DNA of 64,000 nucleotides from Pseudomonas benzenivorans (GTDB taxonomy: Bacteria > Pseudomonadota > Gammaproteobacteria > Pseudomonadales > Pseudomonadaceae): the NCBI RefSeq assembly GCF_900100495.1, contig NZ_FNCT01000002.1, forward strand, positions 248,001-312,000, given 5' to 3'. Position numbers and translations under genes: made by a program. Shown piece after piece: positions 46,770 to 57,048 of the stretch. How positions within the stretch are numbered: the stretch's first letter is position 1; each line of letters starts with the position of its first letter. A model generated the notes under the pieces. The model was not told the DNA's origin and did no database searches. It was given only the letters and a program-made list of their open reading frames with translations.

Positions 46770-47648
46770 ATGCCCTGGTTACAAGTCCGCCTCGCCATCA
46801 GCCCGGAACAGGCGCAAACCTACGAGGATGCTTTACTCGGGGTCGGCGCCGTGTCGGTGACCTTCATGGACGCCGAAGACCAGCCGATCTTCGAACCGGA
46901 CCTGGGCACCACCCCGCTGTGGTCCAATACCCACCTGCTGGCCCTGTTCGATGCCGATACCGACCCGGACAGCCTGCTCGCCCACCTGCAGCTGCTGACC
47001 GGCGGCGCCCTGCCCGAGCACCAGATCGAGCGGATCGAAGACCAGGACTGGGAGCGCAGCTGGATGGACAACTTCCAGCCGATGCGCTTCGGCCGGCGTC
47101 TGTGGATCGTGCCGAGCTGGCACCAGGCGCCCGAGCCGGACGCGGTCAACCTGCTGCTCGACCCCGGCCTGGCCTTCGGCACCGGCACCCATCCGACCAC
47201 CGCGCTGTGCCTGGAATGGCTCGACGGCCAGGACCTGCATGGCTGCCGCGTACTGGACTTCGGCTGCGGCTCGGGCATCCTGGCCATCGCCGCCCTGCTG
47301 CTCGGTGCCGCGCAGGCGCTCGGTACCGACATCGACCCACAGGCCCTGGAAGCCTCGCGCGACAATGCCTCGCGCAACGGTATCGAGCCGGCACGCCTGC
47401 CGCTCTACCTGCCCGCCGACCTGCCGCCGCAACCGGCCGAGGTGGTGGTCGCGAATATCCTCGCCGGGCCGCTGGTCGCCCTGGCGCCGCAAATCACCAG
47501 CCTGGTCAAGCCCGGCGGGCGCCTGGCCCTGTCGGGCATCCTCGCCGAGCAAGCCGACGAGGTTCGCGCCGCCTACCGCGACGCCTTCGACCTCGATCCG
47601 ACCGCCATGAAGGACGGCTGGGTGCGCATCAGCGGCGTACGCCGCTGA
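46770..47648 (+). CDS. prmA: Ribosomal protein L11 methyltransferase PrmA
   Basis: A 292-residue SAM-dependent enzyme that trimethylates ribosomal protein L11. It has the N-terminal substrate-binding domain ([34 protein letters not shown]), then the linker and the methyltransferase domain with SAM motif [21 protein letters not shown] of [10 protein letters not shown] and the NILAGPL motif. ATG 46770 has a GAGAGG site. It stands alone between accC and the DUF3426 gene, as PA4849. Confidence 0.95.
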   Translation: MPWLQVRLAISPEQAQTYEDALLGVGAVSVTFMDAEDQPIFEPDLGTTPLWSNTHLLALFDADTDPDSLLAHLQLLTGGALPEHQIERIEDQDWERSWMDNFQPMRFGRRLWIVPSWHQAPEPDAVNLLLDPGLAFGTGTHPTTALCLEWLDGQDLHGCRVLDFGCGSGILAIAALLLGAAQALGTDIDPQALEASRDNASRNGIEPARLPLYLPADLPPQPAEVVVANILAGPLVALAPQITSLVKPGGRLALSGILAEQADEVRAAYRDAFDLDPTAMKDGWVRISGVRR

Positions 47649-47738
47649 TGCGCCACGGCCGGCATTTGCTGTTTTTGCGAGCACTTGCGTTAGACTAGAC
47701 GCCTCGCTTCACCTGATCGCAGGCCGCCGGATCACCGC

Positions 47739-49076
47739 ATGACCGAGAGTTTCGTCACCCAGTGCCCCCATTGCCGCACCAGCTTCCGCGTGAATCCCGC
47801 GCAACTGGGTGCAGCGCATGGCGCCGTGCGCTGCGGCGCGTGCCTGCACGTATTCAATGCGGCGCAACAGCTGCTGGAACAGGGGCAGCAACTGCCGGCC
47901 ACGCCTCGCCCGAATCCCGCCGCGGCCCCCGCGGCAGCCCCAGCCGCCAGCCCGCCGAGCGCCGCACCTGCCGCCGAGCAAGCAGCGCCGCCAGCCAGCA
48001 CGCAGGAGGCCGCCGACGACACCCTGTGGATTCACGACGACCTGGATCTCGACAGCCTCGACCTCGACGAGGAACTGGCCAAGCTGGAAGCGCAGGAACA
48101 GCAGCTGTCGCAGCAGTTTCTTGCCCTCGAGCGCGCGCCCAAGCCAGCCGAGACCTTCCACGCCCCGACGGACGCCGGGCGCGAGGCGCATGACGAGCAA
48201 TGGGCCGAGGCGCTGCTGCACGAGGACCGGCCCAAGACACCGCTGAGCATCGACCCGGGCGTGCCCGGCGAACCGCCCCAGGCGCCTACGCCGCCACGCC
48301 CAACCAGCGCGGCGCCGACGCAGCGAGCAGCCCGCAGCGAGCCGCCGCTCGAGCTGTCCGCCGCCGACGCGGACGACTCCGCGCCAGCGGCGGACGAGCT
48401 GCGCCTGAGCGCCCAGCGCGATGAAGGCAACGACCTGGACGCGCTCGACCGCCTCGACGACGAGCTGCCGGCCGACCCGCCGCTGCACCAGCCGAGCGCC
48501 AAGGCGCCGCGCAGCGAACCCGGCCTGCGCAGCGAGCACCTGTTCGAACTGGACGACGAACCGCTGCAGCTGGACTGGCAACGTCCCCGCAAACACTGGG
48601 GCCGCCGGCTCGGCTGGAGCCTGCTGGCACTGCTCGCGGCCGCCGCCCTGGCCGGACAATACGTGACCTATCATTTCGACGAGCTGGCGCGTCAGGATCG
48701 CTATCGCCCCTGGTTCGAGCGGCTCTGCCCGACCATTGGCTGCAGCCTGCCATCGAAGGTCGATATCGAGCAGATCAAGAGCAGCAACCTGGTGGTGCGC
48801 AGCCATCCGGAATTCAGTGGCGCCCTGGTGGTCGATGCGATCCTCTACAACCGCGCGCCCTTCGCCCAACCCTTCCCGCTGCTGGAAATGCGCTTCGCCG
48901 ACATCAACGGCCAACTGCTCGCCAGCCGCCGCTTCAAACCCAGCGAGTACCTCGCCGGCGAGCTGGCCGGGCAGGCGGAAATGCCGCCGCAGACGCCCAT
49001 TCACGTGTCCCTGGATATTCTCGACCCCGGCACCCAGGCGGTGAACTACAGCCTCAGTTTCCACTCCCCGGAATAA
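47739..49076 (+). CDS. MJ0042-type zinc-ribbon and DUF3426 membrane protein
   Basis: A 445-residue protein. The N-terminal zinc ribbon (QCPHCRTSFRVNPAQLGAAHGAVRCGACLHVF, C9, C12, C32, C35) is followed by a long low-complexity Ala/Pro/acidic linker (about 50-280), one membrane helix (about 288-308, GWSLLALLAAAALAGQYVTYHF) and a C-terminal DUF3426 domain (SNLVVRSHPEFSGALVVDAILYNRAPFAQPFPLLEMRF). The zinc ribbon would lie in the cytoplasm and DUF3426 in the periplasm. Function is unknown; it is conserved before dusB in pseudomonads. The linker is GC-rich and variable, as usual. Confidence 0.85.
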   Translation: MTESFVTQCPHCRTSFRVNPAQLGAAHGAVRCGACLHVFNAAQQLLEQGQQLPATPRPNPAAAPAAAPAASPPSAAPAAEQAAPPASTQEAADDTLWIHDDLDLDSLDLDEELAKLEAQEQQLSQQFLALERAPKPAETFHAPTDAGREAHDEQWAEALLHEDRPKTPLSIDPGVPGEPPQAPTPPRPTSAAPTQRAARSEPPLELSAADADDSAPAADELRLSAQRDEGNDLDALDRLDDELPADPPLHQPSAKAPRSEPGLRSEHLFELDDEPLQLDWQRPRKHWGRRLGWSLLALLAAAALAGQYVTYHFDELARQDRYRPWFERLCPTIGCSLPSKVDIEQIKSSNLVVRSHPEFSGALVVDAILYNRAPFAQPFPLLEMRFADINGQLLASRRFKPSEYLAGELAGQAEMPPQTPIHVSLDILDPGTQAVNYSLSFHSPE

Positions 49077-49258
49077 GCTGCGCAGCGCGGATTAGCTGAG
49101 GATCCGTGCCCAACCAAACCCTTCGCAATAAGCCCGCAGCTGTTCATAATTTGTTCAGAACAGCCTTTATCCGGTCATCCAGAGCGGGTATGATTCCCAC
49201 CCTTTTTTCACACTCTCCTATTGGCCTCAACAGCACGTCTCTTGAGCAGGGAAGCCCT

Positions 49259-50257
49259 ATGTCGGCGCTACGCATCGGCCCCTATACATTGCCCAACCAG
49301 CTGATTCTCGCGCCCATGGCCGGAGTCACCGACCGGCCGTTCCGCCAACTCTGCCGGCATCTGGGCGCCGGCCTGGTGGTCTCGGAGATGGTCACCAGCG
49401 ACGTGCGCCTGTGGAACACCCGCAAGTCGAGCCTGCGCCTGCTGCACCAGGGCGACCCGGAGCCGCGTTCGGTGCAGATCGCCGGCGGCGACCCGCAGAT
49501 GCTCGCCGAGGCGGCGCGACGGAATGTCGCGTTGGGTGCGCAGATCATCGATATCAATATGGGCTGCCCGGCCAAGAAGGTCTGCAACAAGGCCGCCGGC
49601 TCCGCCTTGCTGAAAGACCAGGGCCTGGTACAGGAAATTCTCCACGCGGTGGTCGCCGCGGTGGATGTGCCGGTGACCCTGAAGATTCGCACCGGCTGGG
49701 ATCGGCAGAACAAGAACGGCATAGAGGTGGCTAAAATCGCCGAACAAGCCGGAATCGTCGCGCTGGCCGTGCATGGCCGCACCCGCGCCGACCTGTACAG
49801 CGGTGACGCCGAATACGACACCATCGCCGCGATCAAGCAGGCGGTGTCGATTCCGGTGTTCGCCAATGGCGACATCGACTCGCCGGAAAAGGCCAAGGCC
49901 GTGCTCGCCGCCACCGGCGCCGATGCCCTGCTGATCGGCCGGGCGGCCCAGGGCCGGCCGTGGATTTTCCGCGAGATCGAGCATTATCTGCGTACCGGGG
50001 AAAAACTCCCGCCACCGGGTTTGCTCGAGGTGGAACGTATTCTGCTAGAGCACCTGGCCGCACTGCACGCCTTCTACGGCGAGGTGATGGGCGTACGCAT
50101 CGCCCGCAAGCATGTCGGCTGGTATCTCGCAACCCTGCCGGGCGCCAGGGAGTTTCGCGCCCAATTCAATCGTCTGGAGAGTACGGACGCGCAGTGCGCC
50201 AACGTTCGCGAGTTTTTCCGCGAACGGCATAATGATGGAGAAGAGGTGGCCGCATGA
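49259..50257 (+). CDS. dusB: tRNA-dihydrouridine synthase B
   Basis: A 332-residue flavoenzyme that reduces uridine to dihydrouridine in tRNA. It has the FMN-binding opening [29 protein letters not shown], the catalytic cysteine in [20 protein letters not shown], the Lys-Arg segment TLKIRTGWD and [18 protein letters not shown] 49259 follows CAGGGAAG; the earlier frame contains the promoter. fis overlaps its stop by 4 bases, the classical dusB-fis operon. A TATGAT (49189-49194) may be the -10 box. Confidence 0.96.
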   Translation: MSALRIGPYTLPNQLILAPMAGVTDRPFRQLCRHLGAGLVVSEMVTSDVRLWNTRKSSLRLLHQGDPEPRSVQIAGGDPQMLAEAARRNVALGAQIIDINMGCPAKKVCNKAAGSALLKDQGLVQEILHAVVAAVDVPVTLKIRTGWDRQNKNGIEVAKIAEQAGIVALAVHGRTRADLYSGDAEYDTIAAIKQAVSIPVFANGDIDSPEKAKAVLAATGADALLIGRAAQGRPWIFREIEHYLRTGEKLPPPGLLEVERILLEHLAALHAFYGEVMGVRIARKHVGWYLATLPGAREFRAQFNRLESTDAQCANVREFFRERHNDGEEVAA

Positions 50258-50574
50258 CGTTGACGACAGAGACTTTAGGAAGTGGAACTGCACCCGTGAG
50301 CGACAACACCAGTTTGAAACAGCACCTCAATACGCCGAGCGAAGAAGGGCAGACCCTGCGCGGCAGTGTCGAGAAAGCGCTGCATAACTATTTCGCCCAC
50401 CTCGAGGGCGCGGATGTCACCGATGTCTACAACCTGGTGCTCACCGAAGTGGAGGCGCCCCTGCTGGAGACCGTGATGAACTACGTCAAGGGTAACCAGA
50501 CCAAGGCCTCCGAGCTGCTCGGCCTGAACCGCGGCACCCTGCGCAAGAAACTCAAGCAGTACGATTTGCTCTAA
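50254..50574 (+). CDS. fis: DNA-binding protein Fis
   Basis: A 106-residue nucleoid protein that bends DNA and regulates rRNA and other genes. The C-terminal HTH ([33 protein letters not shown]) is nearly the invariant Fis ending, and the preceding helix contains [19 protein letters not shown] 50254 overlaps the dusB stop (ATGA), so translation is coupled. An 11-bp hairpin follows at 50592-50619. Confidence 0.96.
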   Translation: MTLTTETLGSGTAPVSDNTSLKQHLNTPSEEGQTLRGSVEKALHNYFAHLEGADVTDVYNLVLTEVEAPLLETVMNYVKGNQTKASELLGLNRGTLRKKLKQYDLL

Positions 50575-50591
50575 CCCCCTATTCATGCGCG

Positions 50592-50619
50592 AAGGACGGC
50601 TCGCTCGAGAGCCGTCCTT
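50592..50619 (+). terminator. Hairpin between fis and purH
   Basis: AAGGACGGCTC (50592-50602) and GAGCCGTCCTT (50609-50619) are perfect complements with a 6-base loop, 18 bases after the fis stop. It probably ends or attenuates the dusB-fis transcript; no T tract is seen. Confidence 0.6.
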
Positions 50620-50653
50620 GGCTGCTGATTTCCCTGCTCTGATGGACTCTGAA

Positions 50654-52261
50654 ATGACCGACCAGACCACCCGCCTCCCCGTCCGCCGCGCGCTGATCAG
50701 CGTCTCCGACAAGACCGGCATCCTCGAATTCGCCCGTGAGCTGTCCGCCCTTGGCGTGGAAATCCTCTCCACCGGCGGCACCTACAAGTTGCTCAAGGAC
50801 AACGGCGTGGCCGCGGTGGAAGTCGCCGACTACACCGGCTTCCCGGAGATGATGGACGGCCGGGTGAAGACCCTGCACCCGAAGATCCACGGCGGTATCC
50901 TCGGCCGTCGGGCGCTGGACGGCGCGGTGATGGAACAGCACGGGATCAAGCCGATCGACCTGGTGGCGGTCAACCTCTACCCCTTCGCCGCCACCGTGGC
51001 CAAGCCCGGCTGTGACCTGGCCGACGCCATCGAGAACATCGACATCGGCGGCCCGACCATGGTCCGCAGCGCGGCGAAGAACCACAAGGACGTGGCCATC
51101 GTGGTCAACACCGGCGACTACGCCGGTATCGTCACCGCCCTCAAGGCCGGCGGCCTGACCTATGCCCAGCGCTTCGACCTGGCGCTCAAGGCCTTCGAGC
51201 ACACCGCCGCCTACGACGGCATGATCGCCAACTACCTGGGCACCATCGACCAGAGCCGCGACAGCCTGAGCACCGAAGCGCGCGGCGCCTTCCCGCGCAC
51301 CTTCAACAGCCAGTTCATCAAGGCCCAGGAAATGCGCTACGGCGAGAACCCGCACCAGAGCGCGGCCTTCTACGTCGAGGCGCAGAAGGGCGAGGCCAGC
51401 GTCTCCACCGCCGTGCAGCTGCAGGGCAAGGAACTGTCGTTCAACAACGTCGCCGACACCGACGCCGCCCTGGAGTGCGTGAAGAGCTTCGTCAAGCCGG
51501 CCTGCGTCATCGTCAAGCACGCCAACCCCTGTGGCGTCGCCGTGGTTCCCGAGGAAGACGGCGGCATCCGCAAGGCCTACGAGCTGGCCTATGCCACCGA
51601 TACGGAATCCGCGTTTGGCGGCATCATCGCCTTCAACCGCGAGCTGGACGGCGAAACCGCCAAGGCCATCGTCGAGCGCCAGTTCGTCGAGGTGATCATC
51701 GCCCCGAAAATCTCCCAGGCCGCCCGCGACGTGGTGGCGGCCAAGGCCAACGTACGCCTGCTCGAATGCGGCGAATGGCCGGCCGAGCGCGCGCCGGGCT
51801 GGGACTTCAAGCGGGTCAACGGCGGCCTGCTGGTGCAGAGCCGCGACATCGGCATGATCAAGGCGGAAGACCTGAAGATCGTCACCCAGCGCGCGCCGAG
51901 CGAGCAGGAGATCCACGACCTGATCTTCGCCTGGAAAGTGGCCAAGTTCGTCAAGTCCAACGCCATCGTCTATGCGAAGAATCGCCAGACCGTCGGCGTC
52001 GGCGCCGGCCAGATGAGCCGGGTCAACTCCGCGCGGATCGCCGCGATCAAGGCCGAGCACGCCGGCCTGTCGGTACCGGGCGCGGTGATGGCCTCGGACG
52101 CCTTCTTCCCGTTCCGCGACGGCATCGACAACGCGGCCAAGGCCGGCATCACCGCGGTGATCCAGCCGGGCGGCTCGATGCGCGACGCAGAGGTGATCGC
52201 CGCGGCCGACGAGGCCGGGATTGCCATGGTGTTCACCTCTATGCGCCACTTTAGACATTGA
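50654..52261 (+). CDS. purH: Bifunctional AICAR transformylase / IMP cyclohydrolase
   Basis: A 535-residue enzyme for the last two steps of IMP synthesis. The N-terminal IMP cyclohydrolase (MGS-like) shows [37 protein letters not shown] and [21 protein letters not shown]; the C-terminal AICAR transformylase has [13 protein letters not shown], the conserved [10 protein letters not shown] and the closing [35 protein letters not shown] 50654 is the family start; an ATG at 50642 would add four residues. purD follows after 210 bases. Confidence 0.97.
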   Translation: MTDQTTRLPVRRALISVSDKTGILEFARELSALGVEILSTGGTYKLLKDNGVAAVEVADYTGFPEMMDGRVKTLHPKIHGGILGRRALDGAVMEQHGIKPIDLVAVNLYPFAATVAKPGCDLADAIENIDIGGPTMVRSAAKNHKDVAIVVNTGDYAGIVTALKAGGLTYAQRFDLALKAFEHTAAYDGMIANYLGTIDQSRDSLSTEARGAFPRTFNSQFIKAQEMRYGENPHQSAAFYVEAQKGEASVSTAVQLQGKELSFNNVADTDAALECVKSFVKPACVIVKHANPCGVAVVPEEDGGIRKAYELAYATDTESAFGGIIAFNRELDGETAKAIVERQFVEVIIAPKISQAARDVVAAKANVRLLECGEWPAERAPGWDFKRVNGGLLVQSRDIGMIKAEDLKIVTQRAPSEQEIHDLIFAWKVAKFVKSNAIVYAKNRQTVGVGAGQMSRVNSARIAAIKAEHAGLSVPGAVMASDAFFPFRDGIDNAAKAGITAVIQPGGSMRDAEVIAAADEAGIAMVFTSMRHFRH

Positions 52262-52404
52262 TTCGGCCGCACTGAAGCCGGCATCTGCTGCGTTGCCCAG
52301 GGTTCCGCCAATGCTCATTGCCAACAGGCAACTCCGCTTGGCGAAACCCTGGGCGCCTTGCATCTACCGGCTTCATCGCGACCTCGATTCGCATCGCCAG
52401 TTTT

Positions 52405-52434
52405 GTAGGGTGGATAACGCTTCGCTTATCCACC
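52405..52434. repeat. GTAGGGTGGATAA inverted repeat between purH and purD
   Basis: GGTGGATAA (52409-52417) and TTATCCACC (52426-52434) pair around an 8-base spacer; the outer end begins GTAGGG like elements at 3549, 7376 and 9844. This wording (GTAGGGTGGATAACGCTTCG) is a frequent intergenic palindrome in Pseudomonas. It lies about 40 bases before purD. Confidence 0.6.
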
Positions 52435-52471
52435 GAACGGGCCCAGCGCCCGCCTCCATGAGGAGACAGCA

Positions 52472-53761
52472 ATGAACGTACTGATCATCGGCAGCGGCGG
52501 GCGCGAACACGCGCTGGCCTGGAAAGTCGCGCAAGACCCACGCGTAACCAAAGTATTCGTCGCCCCGGGCAATGCCGGCACCGCCAGCGAAGCCAAGTGC
52601 GAGAACGTCGCCATCGACGTGCTGGCCCTGGAGCAACTGGCCGACTTCGCCGCCAGCAACGTGCAGCTGACCATCGTCGGCCCGGAAGCGCCGCTGGTGA
52701 AGGGTGTCGTCGACCTGTTCCGCGCGCGCGGCCTGGCCTGCTTCGGCCCCACCGCCGGCGCCGCGCAGCTGGAAGGCTCCAAGGCCTTTACCAAGGACTT
52801 CCTCGCCCGCCACCAGATTCCCACTGCCGACTACCAGAACTTCACCGAGGTCGAGCCGGCACTGGCCTATCTGCGCGCGAAAGGCGCGCCGATCGTGATC
52901 AAGGCCGACGGCCTGGCCGCCGGCAAGGGCGTGATCGTCGCCATGACCCTGCAGGAGGCCGAGGACGCTGTGCGCGACATGCTCGCCGGCAATGCCTTCG
53001 GCGAGGCCGGCTCGCGGGTGGTGATCGAGGAATTCCTCGACGGCGAGGAAGCCAGCTTCATCGTCATGGTCGACGGCCACAACGTGCTGCCGATGGCCAC
53101 CAGCCAGGACCACAAGCGCGTCGGCGACGGCGACAGCGGCCCGAACACCGGCGGCATGGGCGCCTACTCGCCGGCGCCGGTAGTCACCGCCGAGGTGCAC
53201 CAGCGAGTGATGGACGAGGTGATCTGGCCGACCGTCAAGGGCATGGCCAGCGAAGGCAACCTCTACACCGGCTTCCTCTATGCCGGACTGATGATCGACA
53301 AGAGCGGTGCGCCGAAGGTCATCGAGTTCAACTGCCGCTTCGGCGACCCGGAAACCCAGCCGATCATGCTGCGCCTGCAGTCGAGCCTGGTGCTGCTGAT
53401 CGAGGCGGCCCTGGCCGAAGCGCTGAACAAGATCGAAGCGCAGTGGGACCCGCGGCCGAGCCTCGGCGTGGTGCTGGCGGCCGGCGGCTACCCGGGCGAC
53501 TACGCCAAGGGCGATGCGATCAGCGGCCTGGACGCCGCCGTCAGTCCCGACGGCAAGGTATTCCACGCCGGCACCGCACTCAAGGACGGCCAGGTGGTCA
53601 CTTCCGGCGGCCGCGTGCTCTGCGCCACGGCGCTCGGCGAGACGGTATCCGCGGCCCAGCAGAAGGCCTACGAGCTGGCGGCGAAGATCGACTGGAACGG
53701 CTGCTTCTACCGCAAGGACATCGGCTATCGGGCGATTGCCCGCGAACGCGGCGAGGGCTGA
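52472..53761 (+). CDS. purD: Phosphoribosylamine-glycine ligase
   Basis: A 429-residue ATP-grasp enzyme joining phosphoribosylamine and glycine in purine synthesis. It has the opening MNVLIIGSGGREHALAWKVAQ, the ATP-binding region IVIKADGLAAGKGVIVA, GGMGAYSPAPVV and the acidic metal site EFNCRFGDPETQPIM. Length is normal (E. coli 429). Start ATG 52472 follows AGGAGA. The retS promoter lies about 200 bases beyond its end. Confidence 0.97.
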   Translation: MNVLIIGSGGREHALAWKVAQDPRVTKVFVAPGNAGTASEAKCENVAIDVLALEQLADFAASNVQLTIVGPEAPLVKGVVDLFRARGLACFGPTAGAAQLEGSKAFTKDFLARHQIPTADYQNFTEVEPALAYLRAKGAPIVIKADGLAAGKGVIVAMTLQEAEDAVRDMLAGNAFGEAGSRVVIEEFLDGEEASFIVMVDGHNVLPMATSQDHKRVGDGDSGPNTGGMGAYSPAPVVTAEVHQRVMDEVIWPTVKGMASEGNLYTGFLYAGLMIDKSGAPKVIEFNCRFGDPETQPIMLRLQSSLVLLIEAALAEALNKIEAQWDPRPSLGVVLAAGGYPGDYAKGDAISGLDAAVSPDGKVFHAGTALKDGQVVTSGGRVLCATALGETVSAAQQKAYELAAKIDWNGCFYRKDIGYRAIARERGEG

Positions 53762-53963
53762 GACGCGAAGCCCCGCGCCATTGGCTCGCCGCCCGGCGGC
53801 GGGCCAATGGCACAACGCAACTGGAGCCGCGCCACCGGCGCCAGGACAGTGCGCACAGGGCGGCCGGGAAACGGCCCCAATGTCGGCGCGACGCCGCCAG
53901 CCGTCGCTTTCACAGCGTCTGGACTGGCCATCCTGGGCATATTCCGCTACATAACGGCTTGGC

Positions 53964-53969
53964 TATAAT
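53964..53969 (+). promoter_or_regulatory. -10 box of retS
   Basis: TATAAT (53964-53969) is a perfect -10 hexamer about 30 bases before the GTG at 54000, with GAAGGGAA (53986-53993) as ribosome site. It rules out the upstream TTG (53970) as start. No clear -35 is seen. Confidence 0.6.
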
Positions 53970-53999
53970 TTGGCCACTCACTTTCGAAGGGAATTCACC

Positions 54000-56792
54000 G
54001 TGCGCGGGCTCAGGATTGCCGTAGGACTACTCGTCAGCTTGCTCATGGCCGTTCTTTCCCCGGCAGCCATGGCCGAGAACGCCTCGGACATCGGCGGCCG
54101 GCCCCAGGCGTGGTCGTATCTGATCGACCCGAGCGCACGGCTGACCCTGGCGGATGTCCGTGCCCAGCGCCAGCAGTTCCAGCCCCTCGACAAGCAGGCC
54201 TTCACCCTCCCGCCCAGCCAGCAGGCGGTGTGGCTACGCATCGACATCCCCGCCAGCCGGCAGCCGAGCTGGCTGTGGCTGTTCGCCCCGCGCGTGCAGT
54301 ACCTCGACTACTACCTGTTGCGCAACGAGCGGATCGAGCGCGATATCCGTACCGGCGAATCCATGCCGATGAGTTCGCGCCCGCTCGATTCCCGGGCCTA
54401 CCTGATGGCGCTGCCGAACGATGGCCAGCCGCGCCAGGCCTATGTGCGCATGACCTCGAACCATCCGCTGATGGCCTGGTTCAAGATCATCGACGAAGCC
54501 GGACTGGTGGCGCAGGAGAAGCCCGCCTATGTCTTCGGGGCCCTGCTCGGCGGACTGCTGCTGCTCACCCTGTACAACCTCATCCGCTTTTTCTACAGCC
54601 GTGCCAGCAGCAGCCTGTGGCTGAGCGCGCTGCATACCAGCCTGGCGGTCTGTGCGGCGGCCAATCTCGGTCTGTTCGCCGTCTGGTTGCCCAGCCAGAG
54701 CTACAACCAGTCGCTGGTCGCCGACTTGTCGGCGCTGCTGGCGGCCTTCTGCCTGCAGACCTTCTGTCTTGCTTTCATGCGGCACACCCCGGCCCAGCCG
54801 GGCAGGTTCAGGCAGCTGCTGCAAGGCAACGCCGTGCTGATCCTCGCCGTCGCGCTGGTGATCGCCAGCACTGGCCTGCTCTGGTACAGCACGCTGATCT
54901 ACCTGCTGGTGCTGCTCAGTGCCTTGAGCGTGTTGCTGGTGGCCGGCCGGCTCTGGCACGGCGGTTATCAGCCGGCGCGCTTCATCGTCGTCGGCATGCT
55001 GGTATTCACCCTTGGCTTCAGCGCCTGCATCCCGGTCCTGCTCGGCCTCGAGCAACTCAACCCCGGCTGGCTGGTGATCGCCGTCTTCAGCATTGCCACC
55101 CTCGGCGGCATCTTCCTCAGCCTCTCGCTCGCCGAGAGACAACGACAGATCCAGCGCACCACCCTAAGCGAACGCACGGCAATGGCCGCCAGCGCGGCCG
55201 AGCTCAAGGCCAAGGCCGAGTTCCTCGCCAAGATCAGCCACGAGATCCGCACGCCGATGAACGGTGTCCTCGGCATGACCGAACTGCTGCTCGGCACGCC
55301 GCTGTCGGCCAAGCAGCGCGACTACGTGCAGACCATCCACAGCTCGGGCAACGAGCTGCTGAACCTGATCAACGAGATCCTCGACATCTCCAAGCTGGAG
55401 TCCGGACAGATCGAGCTGGACGACGTGCAGTTCGACCTGAACGCGCTGATCGAGGATTGCCTGGACATCTTCCGCGCCAAGGCCGAGCAGCAGCGCGTCG
55501 AGCTGATCAGCTTCATCCAACCGCAGGTGCCGCGGGTGATCGGCGGCGACCCGACACGCCTGCGCCAGACCTTGCTGAGCCTGCTGGACAACGCCTTCAA
55601 GCAGACCGACGAAGGCGAGATCCTGCTGGTCGTGGCCCTCGACGGTGGCGAGAAGCCGCGGCTGCGCATCGCCGTGCAGGACAGCGGCCGCCCGCTGCAG
55701 GCCAGCGAGCGCGACGCCCTGCTGAATGCCGAACTGCACAGCAAGGACTTCCTCACCGCGACCCGCCTCGGCGGCCGCCTCGGCCTGATCATCGCCCGCC
55801 AGCTGGTGCGCCTGATGGGCGGCGAGTTCGGCATCCAGAACGGCGCCCCCCAGGGCTCGACCCTATGGCTGACCCTGCCGCTGGACCGCGAACGCCTGCA
55901 GAACCCGACCGCCGACCTCGACGGCCCGCTGCAAGGGGCGCGCTTGCTGGTGGTGGACGACAACGACACCTGCCGCAAGGTGCTGGTGCAGCAATGCAAT
56001 GCCTGGGGCCTGCAGGTCAGCGCGGTGCCCTCGGGCAAGGAGGCCCTGGCCCTGCTGCGGACCAAGGCGCACATGCGCGAGTACTTCGACGTGGTCCTGC
56101 TCGACCAGGACATGCCGGGCATGACCGGCATGCAGCTGGCGGCGAAGATCAAGGAAGACCCGAGCCTCAACCACGACATCCTGATCGTCATGCTCACCGG
56201 CATCAGCAATGCGCCGAGCAAGATCATCGCGCGCAACGCCGGGATCAAGCGCATCCTCGCCAAACCGGTGGCCGGCTATACCCTGAAAGCCACCCTGGCC
56301 GACGAACTGGCGCAGCGCGGCGGCGACAGCGCGGCGCCGTTCGAGCTGACCACGGTCAGCGCGCCGCTCGAAGCGCCGAGCGATTTCCGCATCCTGGTCG
56401 CCGAGGACAACAGCATCTCGACCAAGGTGATCCGCGGCATGCTCGGCAAGCTCAACCTGCAGCCGGACACCGCCAGCAACGGTGAGGAAGCGCTGAGCGC
56501 GATGAAGGCGCAGCACTACGACCTGGTGCTGATGGACTGCGAGATGCCGGTGCTCGACGGCTTCACCGCCACCGAGCGACTGCGTGCCTGGGAGGCCGCC
56601 GAGCAGCGCGAGCGCACGCCGGTGGTGGCCCTGACCGCGCACATTCTCAACGAACACAAGGAGCGCGCGCGCCAGGTGGGCATGGACGGGCACATGGCCA
56701 AGCCGGTGGAGCTGTCGCAGTTGCGCGAGCTGATCGAGCACTGGATCGCCGAACGGGAAATCCGCCGCCAACGCCAGGCCCTGCCGTCCTGA
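54000..56792 (+). CDS. retS: Hybrid sensor kinase RetS
   Basis: A 930-residue inner-membrane sensor that in Pseudomonas binds GacS and reduces Gac-Rsm signalling, favouring acute over chronic behaviour. After a signal peptide come the periplasmic 7TMR-DISMED2 domain (about 30-175), seven helices (about 180-385), a HisKA domain with the phospho-acceptor in [15 protein letters not shown] (H about 414), an ATPase-like domain with weak G boxes ([19 protein letters not shown]), and two receivers with the Asp residues in [11 protein letters not shown] (about 702) and [11 protein letters not shown] (about 846). The GTG start is set by the promoter and ribosome site. It is the last gene of the conserved block (PA4856). 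Confidence 0.93.
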   Translation: MRGLRIAVGLLVSLLMAVLSPAAMAENASDIGGRPQAWSYLIDPSARLTLADVRAQRQQFQPLDKQAFTLPPSQQAVWLRIDIPASRQPSWLWLFAPRVQYLDYYLLRNERIERDIRTGESMPMSSRPLDSRAYLMALPNDGQPRQAYVRMTSNHPLMAWFKIIDEAGLVAQEKPAYVFGALLGGLLLLTLYNLIRFFYSRASSSLWLSALHTSLAVCAAANLGLFAVWLPSQSYNQSLVADLSALLAAFCLQTFCLAFMRHTPAQPGRFRQLLQGNAVLILAVALVIASTGLLWYSTLIYLLVLLSALSVLLVAGRLWHGGYQPARFIVVGMLVFTLGFSACIPVLLGLEQLNPGWLVIAVFSIATLGGIFLSLSLAERQRQIQRTTLSERTAMAASAAELKAKAEFLAKISHEIRTPMNGVLGMTELLLGTPLSAKQRDYVQTIHSSGNELLNLINEILDISKLESGQIELDDVQFDLNALIEDCLDIFRAKAEQQRVELISFIQPQVPRVIGGDPTRLRQTLLSLLDNAFKQTDEGEILLVVALDGGEKPRLRIAVQDSGRPLQASERDALLNAELHSKDFLTATRLGGRLGLIIARQLVRLMGGEFGIQNGAPQGSTLWLTLPLDRERLQNPTADLDGPLQGARLLVVDDNDTCRKVLVQQCNAWGLQVSAVPSGKEALALLRTKAHMREYFDVVLLDQDMPGMTGMQLAAKIKEDPSLNHDILIVMLTGISNAPSKIIARNAGIKRILAKPVAGYTLKATLADELAQRGGDSAAPFELTTVSAPLEAPSDFRILVAEDNSISTKVIRGMLGKLNLQPDTASNGEEALSAMKAQHYDLVLMDCEMPVLDGFTATERLRAWEAAEQRERTPVVALTAHILNEHKERARQVGMDGHMAKPVELSQLRELIEHWIAEREIRRQRQALPS

Positions 56793-57048
56793 GTGCGCCT
56801 GCCGCGGCTCCGGTGCGCACGGCGCACCCTACGACAACCAGCGCGTCAGCCCCCCCGTAGATCCCATGTCCATGTGCAAGCTCCTACGTATGGGGGCTCC
56901 GAGCGCCCAGTTTGCGGTGCGACAGCGCGGCTGTCGTAGTCGAGGCGGAATCTCCTACGCAATGCCAGATGAACCTATAAGCCCGGGTTAAGCGCAGCCC
57001 AATCCGGGGCGGCGCGCATTGCTGATGCGGCGCGTCCTCGCCCTGCCG
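56793..57048. other. Intergenic region with repeat elements after retS
   Basis: No gene is supported. It holds the reverse copy of the 7376-7396 element at 56812-56832 (GGTGCGCACGGCGCACC then CTAC) and a partial CCCGGGTTAAGCGCAGCCCAATCCGGG repeat near 56983-57008, related to the 26076-26128 palindrome. These probably serve as terminators of convergent retS and BNR transcripts. Confidence 0.5.

Noticed and set aside
53970..53999. TTG at 53970 as the retS start
   Set aside because: It lies next to the TATAAT box and before the ribosome site; GTG 54000 is better placed.
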